The position numbers were made by a program, and so were the translations under genes. This document shows, piece after piece, positions 24,434-31,715 of a stretch of 64,000 bases of DNA. Under the pieces are notes generated by a model that was given only the letters and a program-made list of their open reading frames with translations, had not been told where the DNA came from and searched no databases. Numbering within the stretch: position 1 is the stretch's first letter; each line of letters opens with the position of its first letter. Source of the stretch: DATAOG01 sp963840925 (lineage in GTDB: Bacteria; Pseudomonadota; Alphaproteobacteria; Geminicoccales; Geminicoccaceae); NCBI GenBank assembly GCA_963840925.1, contig CAWJAY010000020.1:48143-112142 (forward strand), read 5' to 3'.

Positions 24434-25427
24434 ACTGCCTATCCGGCTGGCTCAGCCGCATACAACATCTTGTAGGTGGTCGGGGCGTGCTGGGCGGCGA
24501 GGCCGAGCAGCGATTGGAATGCGGCCATCGGCGTGCGTCGGCGATTGAACCGGAAGACGAACTCGTTGACGTAGTGGGGCAGATGTTTCGCGCTGACGCC
24601 GTGGTGCGTTCCCCTCAGCCACGTCTTCAGGTTTGAGAACGTGCGGTGGACGCGCGGGAACAGCTGGGAGGCAGCCTTGGGATTCCCCACCGTGGACGGT
24701 CGATGATCGTAGGTCTTGCGGAGCAGGGCGTAGCTTTGCCAACCATCGGTCAGCACCGTGCTGCCTGGTTGGACCGATGCCTCGACGAACCGGCCCAGCG
24801 ACGCTGCGGACAGATCCTCGACGACGGCGAGCCGGATGCGGCCGGAGCCGCGGCCACGCACCTCGACCGCACCGACGACGATCGCCTTGATGCTGTCGCG
24901 CTGGCGCCCGCCGCGGCGCCCTTCCTCGACGCCGCCGACGTAGGTCTCGTCCACTTCCACGGTCCCCGAGATGCGGTCTCGCTCCGGGCGTAGCATGGGG
25001 CGGCGCAGCTTCTGGAGCATCGTCCAGGCCGTCTCGTAGCGAGCCAGGCCGAGCTGCCGTTGAAGCTGAACCGCCGAGAACCCCGGCGTGTGGGTTGTGA
25101 CCAGGTACGCCCCCGCAAACCAGAGATGAAGAGGCAGCCGCGTGCGATGCAAGACCGTACCTGCCGTCACCGACACCTGATGCCGGCAAGATTGGCACTG
25201 GAACAGGTCGCGCGCGCCCAACTCGTAGGCCCCGGCGTGCGCACATCGCGGACACTGGTAACCGTCCGGCCAGCGGCATGCGACGAGATACCGCCGGCAA
25301 TGCTCCTCCGTCGCAAAACGGCTCTGGAACTCGGCCAACGTTCGCGGAAAGTCCGGTCGGGCCATGGTCTTCTACCCCATCCGCGATCACAACATGTAGG
25401 GGTAGCTGAGTTAACCGGATAGGCAGT
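24434..25427 (-). mobile_element. IS1595-family insertion sequence, complete
   Basis: A 994-bp element with 22-bp inverted repeats (24434-24455 and 25406-25427; outer end ACTGCCTATCCGG, 19 of 22 matching). It is flanked by the perfect 8-bp target duplication TGAGCGCT at 24426-24433 and 25428-25435. It carries one intact transposase on the minus strand. Confidence 0.95.
24439..25365 (-). CDS. IS1595-family (ISXO2-like) transposase
   Basis: A 308-residue transposase. An N-terminal zinc ribbon (CPRCAHAG then CQSCRHQ, about residues 38-61) precedes the ISXO2-like DDE-type catalytic core, which has SGTVEVDETYVGG for the first acidic residue, VLTDGWQSYALL for the second and HYVNEFVFRFNRR for the last. 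It fills the element almost end to end, and the frame is intact. Confidence 0.93.
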   Translation of the reverse strand: MARPDFPRTLAEFQSRFATEEHCRRYLVACRWPDGYQCPRCAHAGAYELGARDLFQCQSCRHQVSVTAGTVLHRTRLPLHLWFAGAYLVTTHTPGFSAVQLQRQLGLARYETAWTMLQKLRRPMLRPERDRISGTVEVDETYVGGVEEGRRGGRQRDSIKAIVVGAVEVRGRGSGRIRLAVVEDLSAASLGRFVEASVQPGSTVLTDGWQSYALLRKTYDHRPSTVGNPKAASQLFPRVHRTFSNLKTWLRGTHHGVSAKHLPHYVNEFVFRFNRRRTPMAAFQSLLGLAAQHAPTTYKMLYAAEPAG

Positions 25428-25779
25428 TGAGCGCTTTACCCGCCGGCTCGCGCCGGCCGCGCTCAGGGTGCACCTGGGGCCGAGCGCCGCGCAGCAGCCG
25501 ACGGCCCGGGTCTGGATCGATCGCCGCTACCTGGAAAGCTTTCAGCTCCAGCAGGTGACGCCTGAGCCCGATCGGATGGAGGCGGGCGCCGAGCGGTTGG
25601 TCCTGACTTTTCCGCGGGGTGGCGGCGAGCGGGCGACGGCGATCACGCTGCACATGCGGCCGACCCGGTCCGGCAGCCTGTCCGGACGCGTCGGGCTGAT
25701 CGATGGGCCGAGCGTCCAGTTCGAGCAGTTCGTCTATCCCTGACGGCCGCCCGAGCCTTGCCAGAACAGGGGGACAGGA

Positions 25780-26226
25780 ATGGATTTCGTGCTGCGCGGC
25801 ATCGTCATCTACGTTGCGGTCTGGCTGCTGATCCGGTTCAGCGGCCGCCGGACCCTGGCGGAGCTGACCACGTTCGATTTCGTCCTGCTGCTGATCATCG
25901 CCGAAGCGACCCAGCAGGCGTTGCTCGGCGAGGATTTCTCGCTGACCAACGGCCTCCTCGTGGTGCTGACGCTGATCACGATCAACATTGCGCTGGCATT
26001 GGTTCAGCTGCGTTGGCCGGCGATCGGCAAGGTCTTCAATGGCGTGCCGATGGTGATCGTCGAGGACGGCCGCCCGCTGCATGAGCTGATGGCGCGCGCC
26101 CGGGTCGAACAGGAAGACGTGCTCGAGGCGGCCCGGCGGCTGCGCGGGCTCGAACGGATGGACCAGATCAAATATGCCGTGCTCGAGAAGAGCGGGGGCA
26201 TATCGATCATTCCCAAACGAGAGTGA
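25780..26226 (+). CDS. DUF421 (YetF/YcaP-type) membrane protein
   Basis: A 148-residue inner-membrane protein. Three N-terminal helices (VLRGIVIYVAVWLLIRFSG, then TFDFVLLLIIAEATQQALLG, then LLVVLTLITINIALALVQLR) are followed by the cytosolic DUF421 domain (NGVPMVIVEDGRPLHELMAR, then DVLEAARRLRGLERMDQIKY, then VLEKSGGISIIPK). GRRTLAELTTFDFV is the family hallmark. It lies 36 bases after the IS-split gene and was probably co-transcribed with it. The function of the family is not established. Confidence 0.9.
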   Translation: MDFVLRGIVIYVAVWLLIRFSGRRTLAELTTFDFVLLLIIAEATQQALLGEDFSLTNGLLVVLTLITINIALALVQLRWPAIGKVFNGVPMVIVEDGRPLHELMARARVEQEDVLEAARRLRGLERMDQIKYAVLEKSGGISIIPKRE

Positions 26227-26256
26227 CGCAAGGGCGGGCGCGCTGTGCGTCCACGC

Positions 26257-26283
26257 GAGGCCGGTTTTCGCGCGGCCGGCCTC
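26257..26283. terminator. bidirectional hairpin between convergent genes
   Basis: GAGGCCGG and CCGGCCTC form a perfect 8-bp stem with an 11-base loop between the DUF421 gene and the convergent desulfhydrase gene. Confidence 0.55.
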
Positions 26284-26307
26284 AGGCCCCCAGCGCTCCG
26301 TGCCCGC

Positions 26308-27342
26308 TCAGCTGAGGCCGAGATCGGCGGCGTAGGCGAACAGCCCTGGCGTGCCGCCGGTGTGGACGAAGACCACGATCTCGCCCGAGCCGATCCGGCC
26401 GGTGCGGATGTGGTCGATCAGGCCGGCCATCGCCTTGCTGCTGTAGACCGGATCGAGGATCACCGCCTCGGTGCGCGCGAGCAGCCGCATGGCTTCGCGG
26501 CCGGCCTCGGTGACCAGGCCGTAGCGCTCGCCGATGTAGTCGTCGTAGCTCTCGATCTGCTCGGGCGCGATCTCCAGGTCGAGGCCAAGATGACGGGCGG
26601 TGGCGTTCGCGATCCGCGCGATCTCGAGCGGGCGCGCCTCGGTCCACCGGATCGGCGTGATGTTGACCAGCCGGGTGCGGCGGCCGAGCGCCTGCAGGCC
26701 GAGCGCCATGCCCGCCGGCGTCATGTTGGCGCCGCACAGGTAAAGCCGGTCCGGGTCGATGCCGAGCTCGTCGAACTGCCGGTCGAGCTCGAGCGCGGCG
26801 GCGACATAGCCGAGCGCGCCGAGCGCCAGGCGGTCGAGCGCGAACGGCGCCAGCACGTACGGCTTGCGCCCGGCGCGCTCGAGCTCCTCGGCCTTAGCCT
26901 CGAGCAGCGGCGCCAGCCGCTCCATGCTGTCGAGGTCGACGACCGTCACCTCGGCGCCCATCAGCCGGTCGAGCAGCAGATTGCCCTGGAGCGCTGGCCC
27001 CTTCTCGCCGTGCAGCAGCACCAGCGCGACCTCGAGGCCGAGCTTTCTCGCCGCCGCGGTCATCTGCCGGCACCAGTTGGACTGGGTGTAGGCGCCGGCG
27101 ACCACGGTATCGGCGCCCCGGGCCAAGATCTCGGCGAACACGAACTCGAGCTGGCGGGTCTTGTTGCCGCCGAAGGCGAGCCCGGTCAGGTCGTCGCGCT
27201 TGAGCCAGATCTTGGGGCCGCCGAGCGCGGCGCCCAGCCGCGGGCAGGGCTCGAGCGGGGTCGGCAGGTGCGCGAGGTGAACCCGCGGCCAGGCGTCGAT
27301 CCTAGCCTGCAGCGCCGCGCGCGCGGCCGCGTTTCCGGTCAT
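26308..27342 (-). CDS. D-cysteine desulfhydrase-like PLP enzyme
   Basis: A 344-residue PLP-dependent enzyme of the ACC deaminase/D-cysteine desulfhydrase family. The PLP lysine is in AFGGNKTRQLEF (about residue 61). Other landmarks are LKRDDLTG, TQSNWCRQMTAAARKLGLEV and IVVFVHTGGTPGLFAY. D-cysteine desulfhydrase forms pyruvate, sulfide and ammonia; ACC deaminase activity cannot be excluded. ATG 27342 is preceded by GCGGAGG; a TTG three codons upstream is unlikely. Convergent with DUF421 and divergent from the Fpg-type gene. Confidence 0.85.
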   Translation of the reverse strand: MTGNAAARAALQARIDAWPRVHLAHLPTPLEPCPRLGAALGGPKIWLKRDDLTGLAFGGNKTRQLEFVFAEILARGADTVVAGAYTQSNWCRQMTAAARKLGLEVALVLLHGEKGPALQGNLLLDRLMGAEVTVVDLDSMERLAPLLEAKAEELERAGRKPYVLAPFALDRLALGALGYVAAALELDRQFDELGIDPDRLYLCGANMTPAGMALGLQALGRRTRLVNITPIRWTEARPLEIARIANATARHLGLDLEIAPEQIESYDDYIGERYGLVTEAGREAMRLLARTEAVILDPVYSSKAMAGLIDHIRTGRIGSGEIVVFVHTGGTPGLFAYAADLGLS

Positions 27343-27413
27343 GATTGGCAAGCCTCCGCTGCTCCGCTAGTCCAGCACCATCCTAAGCGACCACCGCGAG
27401 GCGCAAAAGCGCA

Positions 27414-28334
27414 ATGCCCGAGCTGCCGGACGTCACCGTCTACCTCAAGGCGCTCGAGGCGCGGATCCTGAACCAGCGGCTCGAGGGCGTCCGGCTGGCC
27501 AGCCCCTTCCTGCTGCGCACGGTCGACCCGCCGATCAGGGCCGCGCCGGGCAAGCGGGTCCGGGCGCTGCGCCGTCTCGGCAAGCGGATCGCGATCGGCC
27601 TCGAGGACGAGCTGTGGCTCGTGCTCCATCTGATGATCGCCGGCCGCCTGCACTGGAAAGAGCCGGGCGCCGGGCTCGCCGGGCGCCATGCGTTGGCCGC
27701 GTTCGATTTCCCGAACGGCGCGCTGACGCTGACCGAGGCCGGCGCCAAGAAGCGCGCAGCGCTGCATCTGGTTCGCGGCGAGGACGCGCTGCGCGCCATG
27801 GACCCGGGCGGGGTCGAGGTCTTCGAGGCCGACCTCGAGGCGTTCCGTGGCGCGCTGCTGCGCGAGAACCATACGCTCAAGCGCGCGCTGACCGACCCCC
27901 GCCTGTTCAGCGGCATCGGCAACGCCTACTCGGACGAGATCCTGCACCGGGCGCGGCTGTCGCCGCTGGCGATGACCGAGAAGCTCGTGGCCGGCGAGGT
28001 CGAACGGCTGTACCAGGCAACCCGAGCCGCGCTCGCCGACTGGACGGAACGCCTGCGCCGACACTACGGCGATGCCTTCCCCGAGAAGGTCACCGCCTTT
28101 CGTGCCGACATGGCCGTGCACGGCAGGTACGGCAAACCCTGCCCGGCCTGCGGCACGATCGTGCAGCGCATCCGCTATGCCGACAACGAGACCAACTACT
28201 GCCCCCGTTGCCAGACCGGCGGCCAGCTGTTGGCCGATCGTTCGCTGTCGCGACTGCTGCGCAAAGACTGGCCACGCACGATCGACGAACTGGAGCAGCT
28301 CGCGTTAGCGCGTCGGCCGGTCGACGGGGCATGA
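27414..28334 (+). CDS. Fpg/Nei-family DNA glycosylase
   Basis: Removes oxidised bases from DNA and nicks the abasic site. The 306-residue protein begins MPELPDVTVY, giving the catalytic Pro after Met removal and Glu next to it. A helix-two-turn-helix is seen at LTDPRLFSGIGNAYSDEILH (about residues 160-180). The C-terminal zinc finger has CPACG and CPRCQTGG (about residues 240-270). Whether it is Fpg (8-oxoguanine) or a Nei-like relative is not decided; the spacing AVHGRYGKPCPACG differs slightly from classic Fpg. The 3' neighbour is another DNA glycosylase. Confidence 0.88.
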   Translation: MPELPDVTVYLKALEARILNQRLEGVRLASPFLLRTVDPPIRAAPGKRVRALRRLGKRIAIGLEDELWLVLHLMIAGRLHWKEPGAGLAGRHALAAFDFPNGALTLTEAGAKKRAALHLVRGEDALRAMDPGGVEVFEADLEAFRGALLRENHTLKRALTDPRLFSGIGNAYSDEILHRARLSPLAMTEKLVAGEVERLYQATRAALADWTERLRRHYGDAFPEKVTAFRADMAVHGRYGKPCPACGTIVQRIRYADNETNYCPRCQTGGQLLADRSLSRLLRKDWPRTIDELEQLALARRPVDGA

Positions 28335-28366
28335 TCGCGCCGCAGCGCGAGGTGCTTTACCGCCGG

Positions 28367-28406
28367 TCAGCCAGCCCCTGCGTCTGTCAGCCGGCCCTTG
28401 CGTCTG
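28367..28406 (-). repeat. tandem 20-base duplication at the tag stop codon
   Basis: Units 28367-28386 and 28387-28406 differ at 2 of 20 bases. The second contains the last codons and TGA of the methyladenine glycosylase gene, and the first repeats them just after the stop. Confidence 0.7.
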
Positions 28407-28968
28407 AATGCCGAAAGCAGTCGACCAGGTGGTCGTCGACCAAGCCGGTCGCCTGCATGAAGGCATAGCAGATGGTCGGACCGCAGAACTTGAAGCCCCT
28501 GGTCTTGAGCGCCTTGGACATGGTACGCGCTTCGGCGGTCTCAGTCGGGATCTCGCTCATCGCGCGCCGCCGGTTGACGATCGGCTCGCCGTTGACGAAC
28601 TGCCAGAGAAAGTTGGAAAACCCGCGGGGCTCGCGCATCAGCTCGAGATAGCCGCGGGCGGACAGGATGGCTCCCTCGACCTTGGCCCGATTGCGCACGA
28701 TGCCGGGCTCGGCGAGCAGCGCCGCGATTTTTTCCGGACCGTAGCTAGCGATCTTTGCCGGGTCGAACTGATCGAATGATTTTCGGAAGTTATCTCGCTT
28801 TCTTAAGATCGTGATCCAGGACAGCCCGGCCTGGAAACCTTCGAGCACCAGCATCTCGAACAGGCGCCGGTCGTCGCGGAGCGGCACGCCCCATTCCTGG
28901 TCGTGATAGGCGAGGTTGAGCGGGTCGCTGCCCGCCCAGCCGCAGCGGATCTTGCCGTCGTCGGCCAT
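28387..28968 (-). CDS. tag: DNA-3-methyladenine glycosylase I
   Basis: Excises 3-methyladenine from alkylated DNA. The 193-residue protein from ATG 28968 shows IRCGWAGSDPLNLAYHDQEW near the start (the Cys and the later His bind zinc in this family), FEMLVLEGFQAGLSWITILR, then GFKFCGPTICYAFMQATGLV and DHLVDCFRHSDA, which supply the remaining zinc ligands. The upstream isomerase gene ends only five bases earlier, so the two are co-transcribed. Confidence 0.93.
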   Translation of the reverse strand: MADDGKIRCGWAGSDPLNLAYHDQEWGVPLRDDRRLFEMLVLEGFQAGLSWITILRKRDNFRKSFDQFDPAKIASYGPEKIAALLAEPGIVRNRAKVEGAILSARGYLELMREPRGFSNFLWQFVNGEPIVNRRRAMSEIPTETAEARTMSKALKTRGFKFCGPTICYAFMQATGLVDDHLVDCFRHSDARAG

Positions 28969-28973
28969 CGCGA

Positions 28974-29790
28974 TCACCCCCGGCCCGCGATCGCGACCAG
29001 ATCGTCGCGGCCGCGCCGCATGTCTTCGATCGAGCCGAACGCCAGCATGTAGTGCTTCTGGTACCCCGCCCTCTCGATCTGATCGAACATGGCCCGAAAA
29101 TCGATCGTGCCCTGCGCCCGGATAGAGGTGTTCTTCCCGATTGCCGCGGTTGTCGGCGAGCCGGACCTCGCCGCAGCGGCCAAGATCGAACAGCCGCGTG
29201 AAGCCCAGGATGCCTTTGGGCAGCATGTGGGCATGGTTGACGGTATAGGCCCAGCCGAGGTTGGGCGAGGTGAGCTGGTCGAAGAAGTAGCGGCACTCGG
29301 CGACGTCATGGCCGAGGTAGCGGACCTCGGCATCCGGCGGCTCCCGGTTCATGTTCTCGAGCAGGAGCAGGACGCCCGCGCGTTCGGCCCAGGCTGCAGC
29401 CCGCTGCAGCCGCTCGAGCGCCGTCCGCTTGCGCCGCTCGAAGTCGCTCGTGAAGTGGTAGCCGGCATGGACCACGATCCAGCCGGCACCGAGGGCTTTG
29501 GCGAGGTCGATGTAGGCGCGCAGGTACGCGTCGACCGCCTCCCGGAGAAAAGGGGAAGTCTCGGCGACGTTGACCGCCGAGAGCGTGTGCAGGCCAAGGC
29601 GGATGCCGTGCCGCTCGAGCGCGACACGCACGTTCCGGACCCGGTCCTGCTCGAACGAGCCGAGCTCGTTGGGCGGGCTGTCGGCGCAGACGTCGAGTAG
29701 GAGAACGCGTTGGCAGCGGCCCACTCGAGCGCGTCCTCGAGCCGGAGCCTGCCGCCGAAGTCGACCCGATCCGCTCGCGCAGGCCATTGC
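28974..29790 (-). pseudogene. sugar phosphate isomerase/epimerase-like protein, two frame breaks
   Basis: A TIM-barrel protein of the AP-endonuclease 2 superfamily, which includes xylose-isomerase-like sugar epimerases. Pieces in three frames align: RVDFGGRLRLEDALEWAAAN at the start, then after a one-base break near 29700 LDVCADSPPNELGSFEQDRV, LHTLSAVNVAE, WIVVHAGYHFTSDFERRK, LLLENMNREPPDAEVRYLGH and RLADNRGNREEHLYP. After another break near 29125 it ends DFRAMFDQIERAGYQKHYML and a TGA at 28974. No clear start codon is visible. Residues for metal binding (E, H, D, E) appear present, so sequencing error is as likely as decay. Confidence 0.65.
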
Positions 29791-29812
29791 GAACCGATCA
29801 GCCCGGCTCGGC

Positions 29813-30204
29813 TCAGGGCGCCACCACCGGCACGAGCCGGTTAGCGTTCGCGCCTTGCGCCGCAAGGCACGGTCGAAAGTCGCGAACGAGTCGGCGCGGA
29901 CGCCCGAGGCGAGGTGCAGAGCATCAGCGAAGTCGAGCCCGTTCCGGTACCACTCGAGCGCGCGGGCGACCGCCGGGCGGTCCTCGATCTCGATCCCCGG
30001 CAGGCCGAGCAGGCGCGTGATGCCGTCCTGGATCGCCGGCCGCGCAAATCGATAGAGGCCGCGGAGCACCCACTCGGTCTCGAGGAGCACGCTCTTCAGC
30101 AGGAGCACGGCGCCGCTGCGCAACACCGCCTCGGCCCGATCGGTCTGGGCCACGTCGTCCTCGATCAGATAGCGCACCAGAATGTTAGTATCGACCGCGA
30201 TCAC
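29813..30204 (-). pseudogene. PIN-domain (VapC-type) toxin, frame break near C-terminus
   Basis: A PIN-domain ribonuclease toxin. From GTG 30204 it reads IAVDTNILVRYLIEDDVAQT (first Asp), LLETEWVLRGLYRF (Glu), LDFADALHLASGVRADSFAT and FDRAL (last acidic residues). About 29855 the frame appears to slip: the normal family ending ANANRLVPVVAP and a TGA at 29813 lie in the neighbouring frame, whereas the original frame runs on into the isomerase. The GTG overlaps the antitoxin stop (GTGA), the usual toxin-antitoxin coupling. Confidence 0.7.
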
Positions 30205-30476
30205 TTGGACTGCCGCTCGAACTCTTTCCACATCCGACGCGCCTCACGCTCGATCCCCTTGTGCATCTCCTCGACGCTGATCGGCGGGCCGTCGTATTTC
30301 AGACAGCCGCGCACCTCTTCGATCGTGGTCGGCGGGAACGGGTTGGCCGGCCGGAGCACGATGACGCCGCCCTGGTCCTCGACCTCGAGCTCGATGCCGG
30401 GCTGCCAGCCGTGGCGGTCCCGCACCGCTTTGGGGATGATCACCTGTCCCTTGCTCGACAGCCGCGTCTTGGTCAT
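30201..30476 (-). CDS. AbrB/SpoVT-domain antitoxin
   Basis: A 91-residue antitoxin. The swapped-hairpin DNA-binding domain is at residues 1-48 (TKTRLSSKGQVIIPKAVRDR, then WQPGIELEVEDQGGVIVLRP) and the C-terminus (RGCLKYDGPPISVEEMHKGI) would wrap the PIN toxin. Its own ATG at 30476 is preceded by GGAAGGG. The reading frame is also the 3' continuation of rodA, with no intervening stop. It overlaps the toxin start by four bases. Confidence 0.82.
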   Translation of the reverse strand: MTKTRLSSKGQVIIPKAVRDRHGWQPGIELEVEDQGGVIVLRPANPFPPTTIEEVRGCLKYDGPPISVEEMHKGIEREARRMWKEFERQSK

Positions 30477-31715
30477 GGTCCGGCCCTTCCGGTAAGATCC
30501 GGGTAAGATGGGCTTGCCGCAGCCGCCGGTCAAGCCGCGCCGGGGCGCCGGCGTCAGCGGTCGGGGTCGACCGGAAATCGGGGAATTCGTGATCTCGCGG
30601 TGGATGTCGACTCCCAGCATCAGGCCGAAGCCGAGCAGCACGGTCATCATCGCGGTGCCGCCGTAGGAGATCAGCGGCAGCGGCACGCCGACCACCGGGA
30701 TCAGGCCGGTGACCATCGCGATGTTGATCACGACGTAGAGCGAGAAGGTGACCGTGATCCCCATCGCGAGCAGGCGGCCGAACTGGTTGCGCGCCCGCAA
30801 CGCGAACACCAGGCCATAGCCGACCAGCACCATGAACAGCGCGAGCAGGCCCAGCGCGCCGACCAGGCCTGCCTCCTCGGCCAGCATCGTGAACACGAAG
30901 TCGGTCTGCTTCTCGGGCAGGAAGCTCAGCTGGCTCTGAGTGCCCGCGAGGAAGCCCTTGCCCCAGACGCCGCCGGAGCCGAGCGCGATCTTGGATTGGA
31001 TGATGTGATAGCCGGCGCCGAGCGGGTCGCGCTCGGGGTCGAGGAAGGTCATCACCCGCTGCTTCTGATAGCCGTGGAGCTGGTGCCACAGGATCGGCAG
31101 CGCGCCCAGCGTGGCGCCGATCACCAGCGCGAACTTCCACCAGCGGACCCCGGCCAGGAACAGCACCGCCGCGCCGGCCGCGAGCAGCATCACCGCGGTG
31201 CCGAGGTCGGGCTGCTTGAGCACCAGAGCGGCCGGCGCCAGCACGATCGCGACCGGCACGACCAGCTGGCTCGGGCGCGCCACGTCCTCGAGATAAGCCC
31301 CGTGGCAATAGCGCGCGAGCGCCAGCACCAGCGCGATCTTCATCACCTCCGAGGGCTGCAGCTGGAACAGGCCGAGGTTGATCCAGCGTTGCGCGCCCAT
31401 GCTGATGATGCCGACGATGTCGACCGCGATCAGGCCGGCGAGCGCGGCGCCGTAGATCACGTAGGCCCAGCGGAACCAGACCCTGACGTCGGTCAGCGCG
31501 ATCGCCAGCATCAGGATCAGGCCGACCGAAAATCGCACGCTGTGGCGCCACGCCCAGGGTTGGTGCGACCCGCCGGCGGCCGAGTACAGCATGCCGTAGC
31601 CGGCCAGGCCGACCAGGATCACGACCGCGACGAACGGCCAGTGCAAAAGCCTGAGCTTCTCGAGCAGCGACAGCTCGAGCGCTTTGAAGCGGAGCGCGAG
31701 CGCGGTCGCGGTCAC
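30201..31715 (-). CDS. rodA: RodA, peptidoglycan polymerase (frame runs into antitoxin)
   Basis: A SEDS-family glycosyltransferase that polymerises lateral-wall peptidoglycan with PBP2. GTG 31715 overlaps the PBP2 stop (GTGA). About ten membrane helices are visible, with SMGAQRWINLGLFQLQPSEV, the catalytic-loop Asp in KQPDLGTAVMLLAAG and GSGGVWGKGFLAGTQSQLSF, ending at LLGFGLMLGVDIHREI near residue 375. Normal RodA stops soon after. Here the frame continues through about 40 unrelated residues into the AbrB antitoxin and ends at its TGA (30201). Either a stop codon was lost or an indel joined the two. Confidence 0.88.
   Translation of the reverse strand: MTATALALRFKALELSLLEKLRLLHWPFVAVVILVGLAGYGMLYSAAGGSHQPWAWRHSVRFSVGLILMLAIALTDVRVWFRWAYVIYGAALAGLIAVDIVGIISMGAQRWINLGLFQLQPSEVMKIALVLALARYCHGAYLEDVARPSQLVVPVAIVLAPAALVLKQPDLGTAVMLLAAGAAVLFLAGVRWWKFALVIGATLGALPILWHQLHGYQKQRVMTFLDPERDPLGAGYHIIQSKIALGSGGVWGKGFLAGTQSQLSFLPEKQTDFVFTMLAEEAGLVGALGLLALFMVLVGYGLVFALRARNQFGRLLAMGITVTFSLYVVINIAMVTGLIPVVGVPLPLISYGGTAMMTVLLGFGLMLGVDIHREITNSPISGRPRPLTPAPRRGLTGGCGKPILPGSYRKGRTMTKTRLSSKGQVIIPKAVRDRHGWQPGIELEVEDQGGVIVLRPANPFPPTTIEEVRGCLKYDGPPISVEEMHKGIEREARRMWKEFERQSK

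Larger units (their letters stand above)
24205..25743 (+). pseudogene. membrane-protein gene interrupted by an IS1595-family element
   Basis: Joining 24205-24433 with 25436-25743 restores a single 178-residue frame, so the split is due only to the insertion. The N-terminal part (RHGDLEIPEDLPFQRREWVA) leads into a membrane helix (TVMALVVGAAVLGLFGSGWL). The C-terminal part (TRRLAPAALRVHLGPSAAQQ, then RVWIDRRYLESFQLQQVTPE, then QFEQFVYP) would be periplasmic. Relatives I know of have no assigned function and usually sit beside a DUF421 gene, as here. As it stands the protein is truncated after residue 76. Confidence 0.85.
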
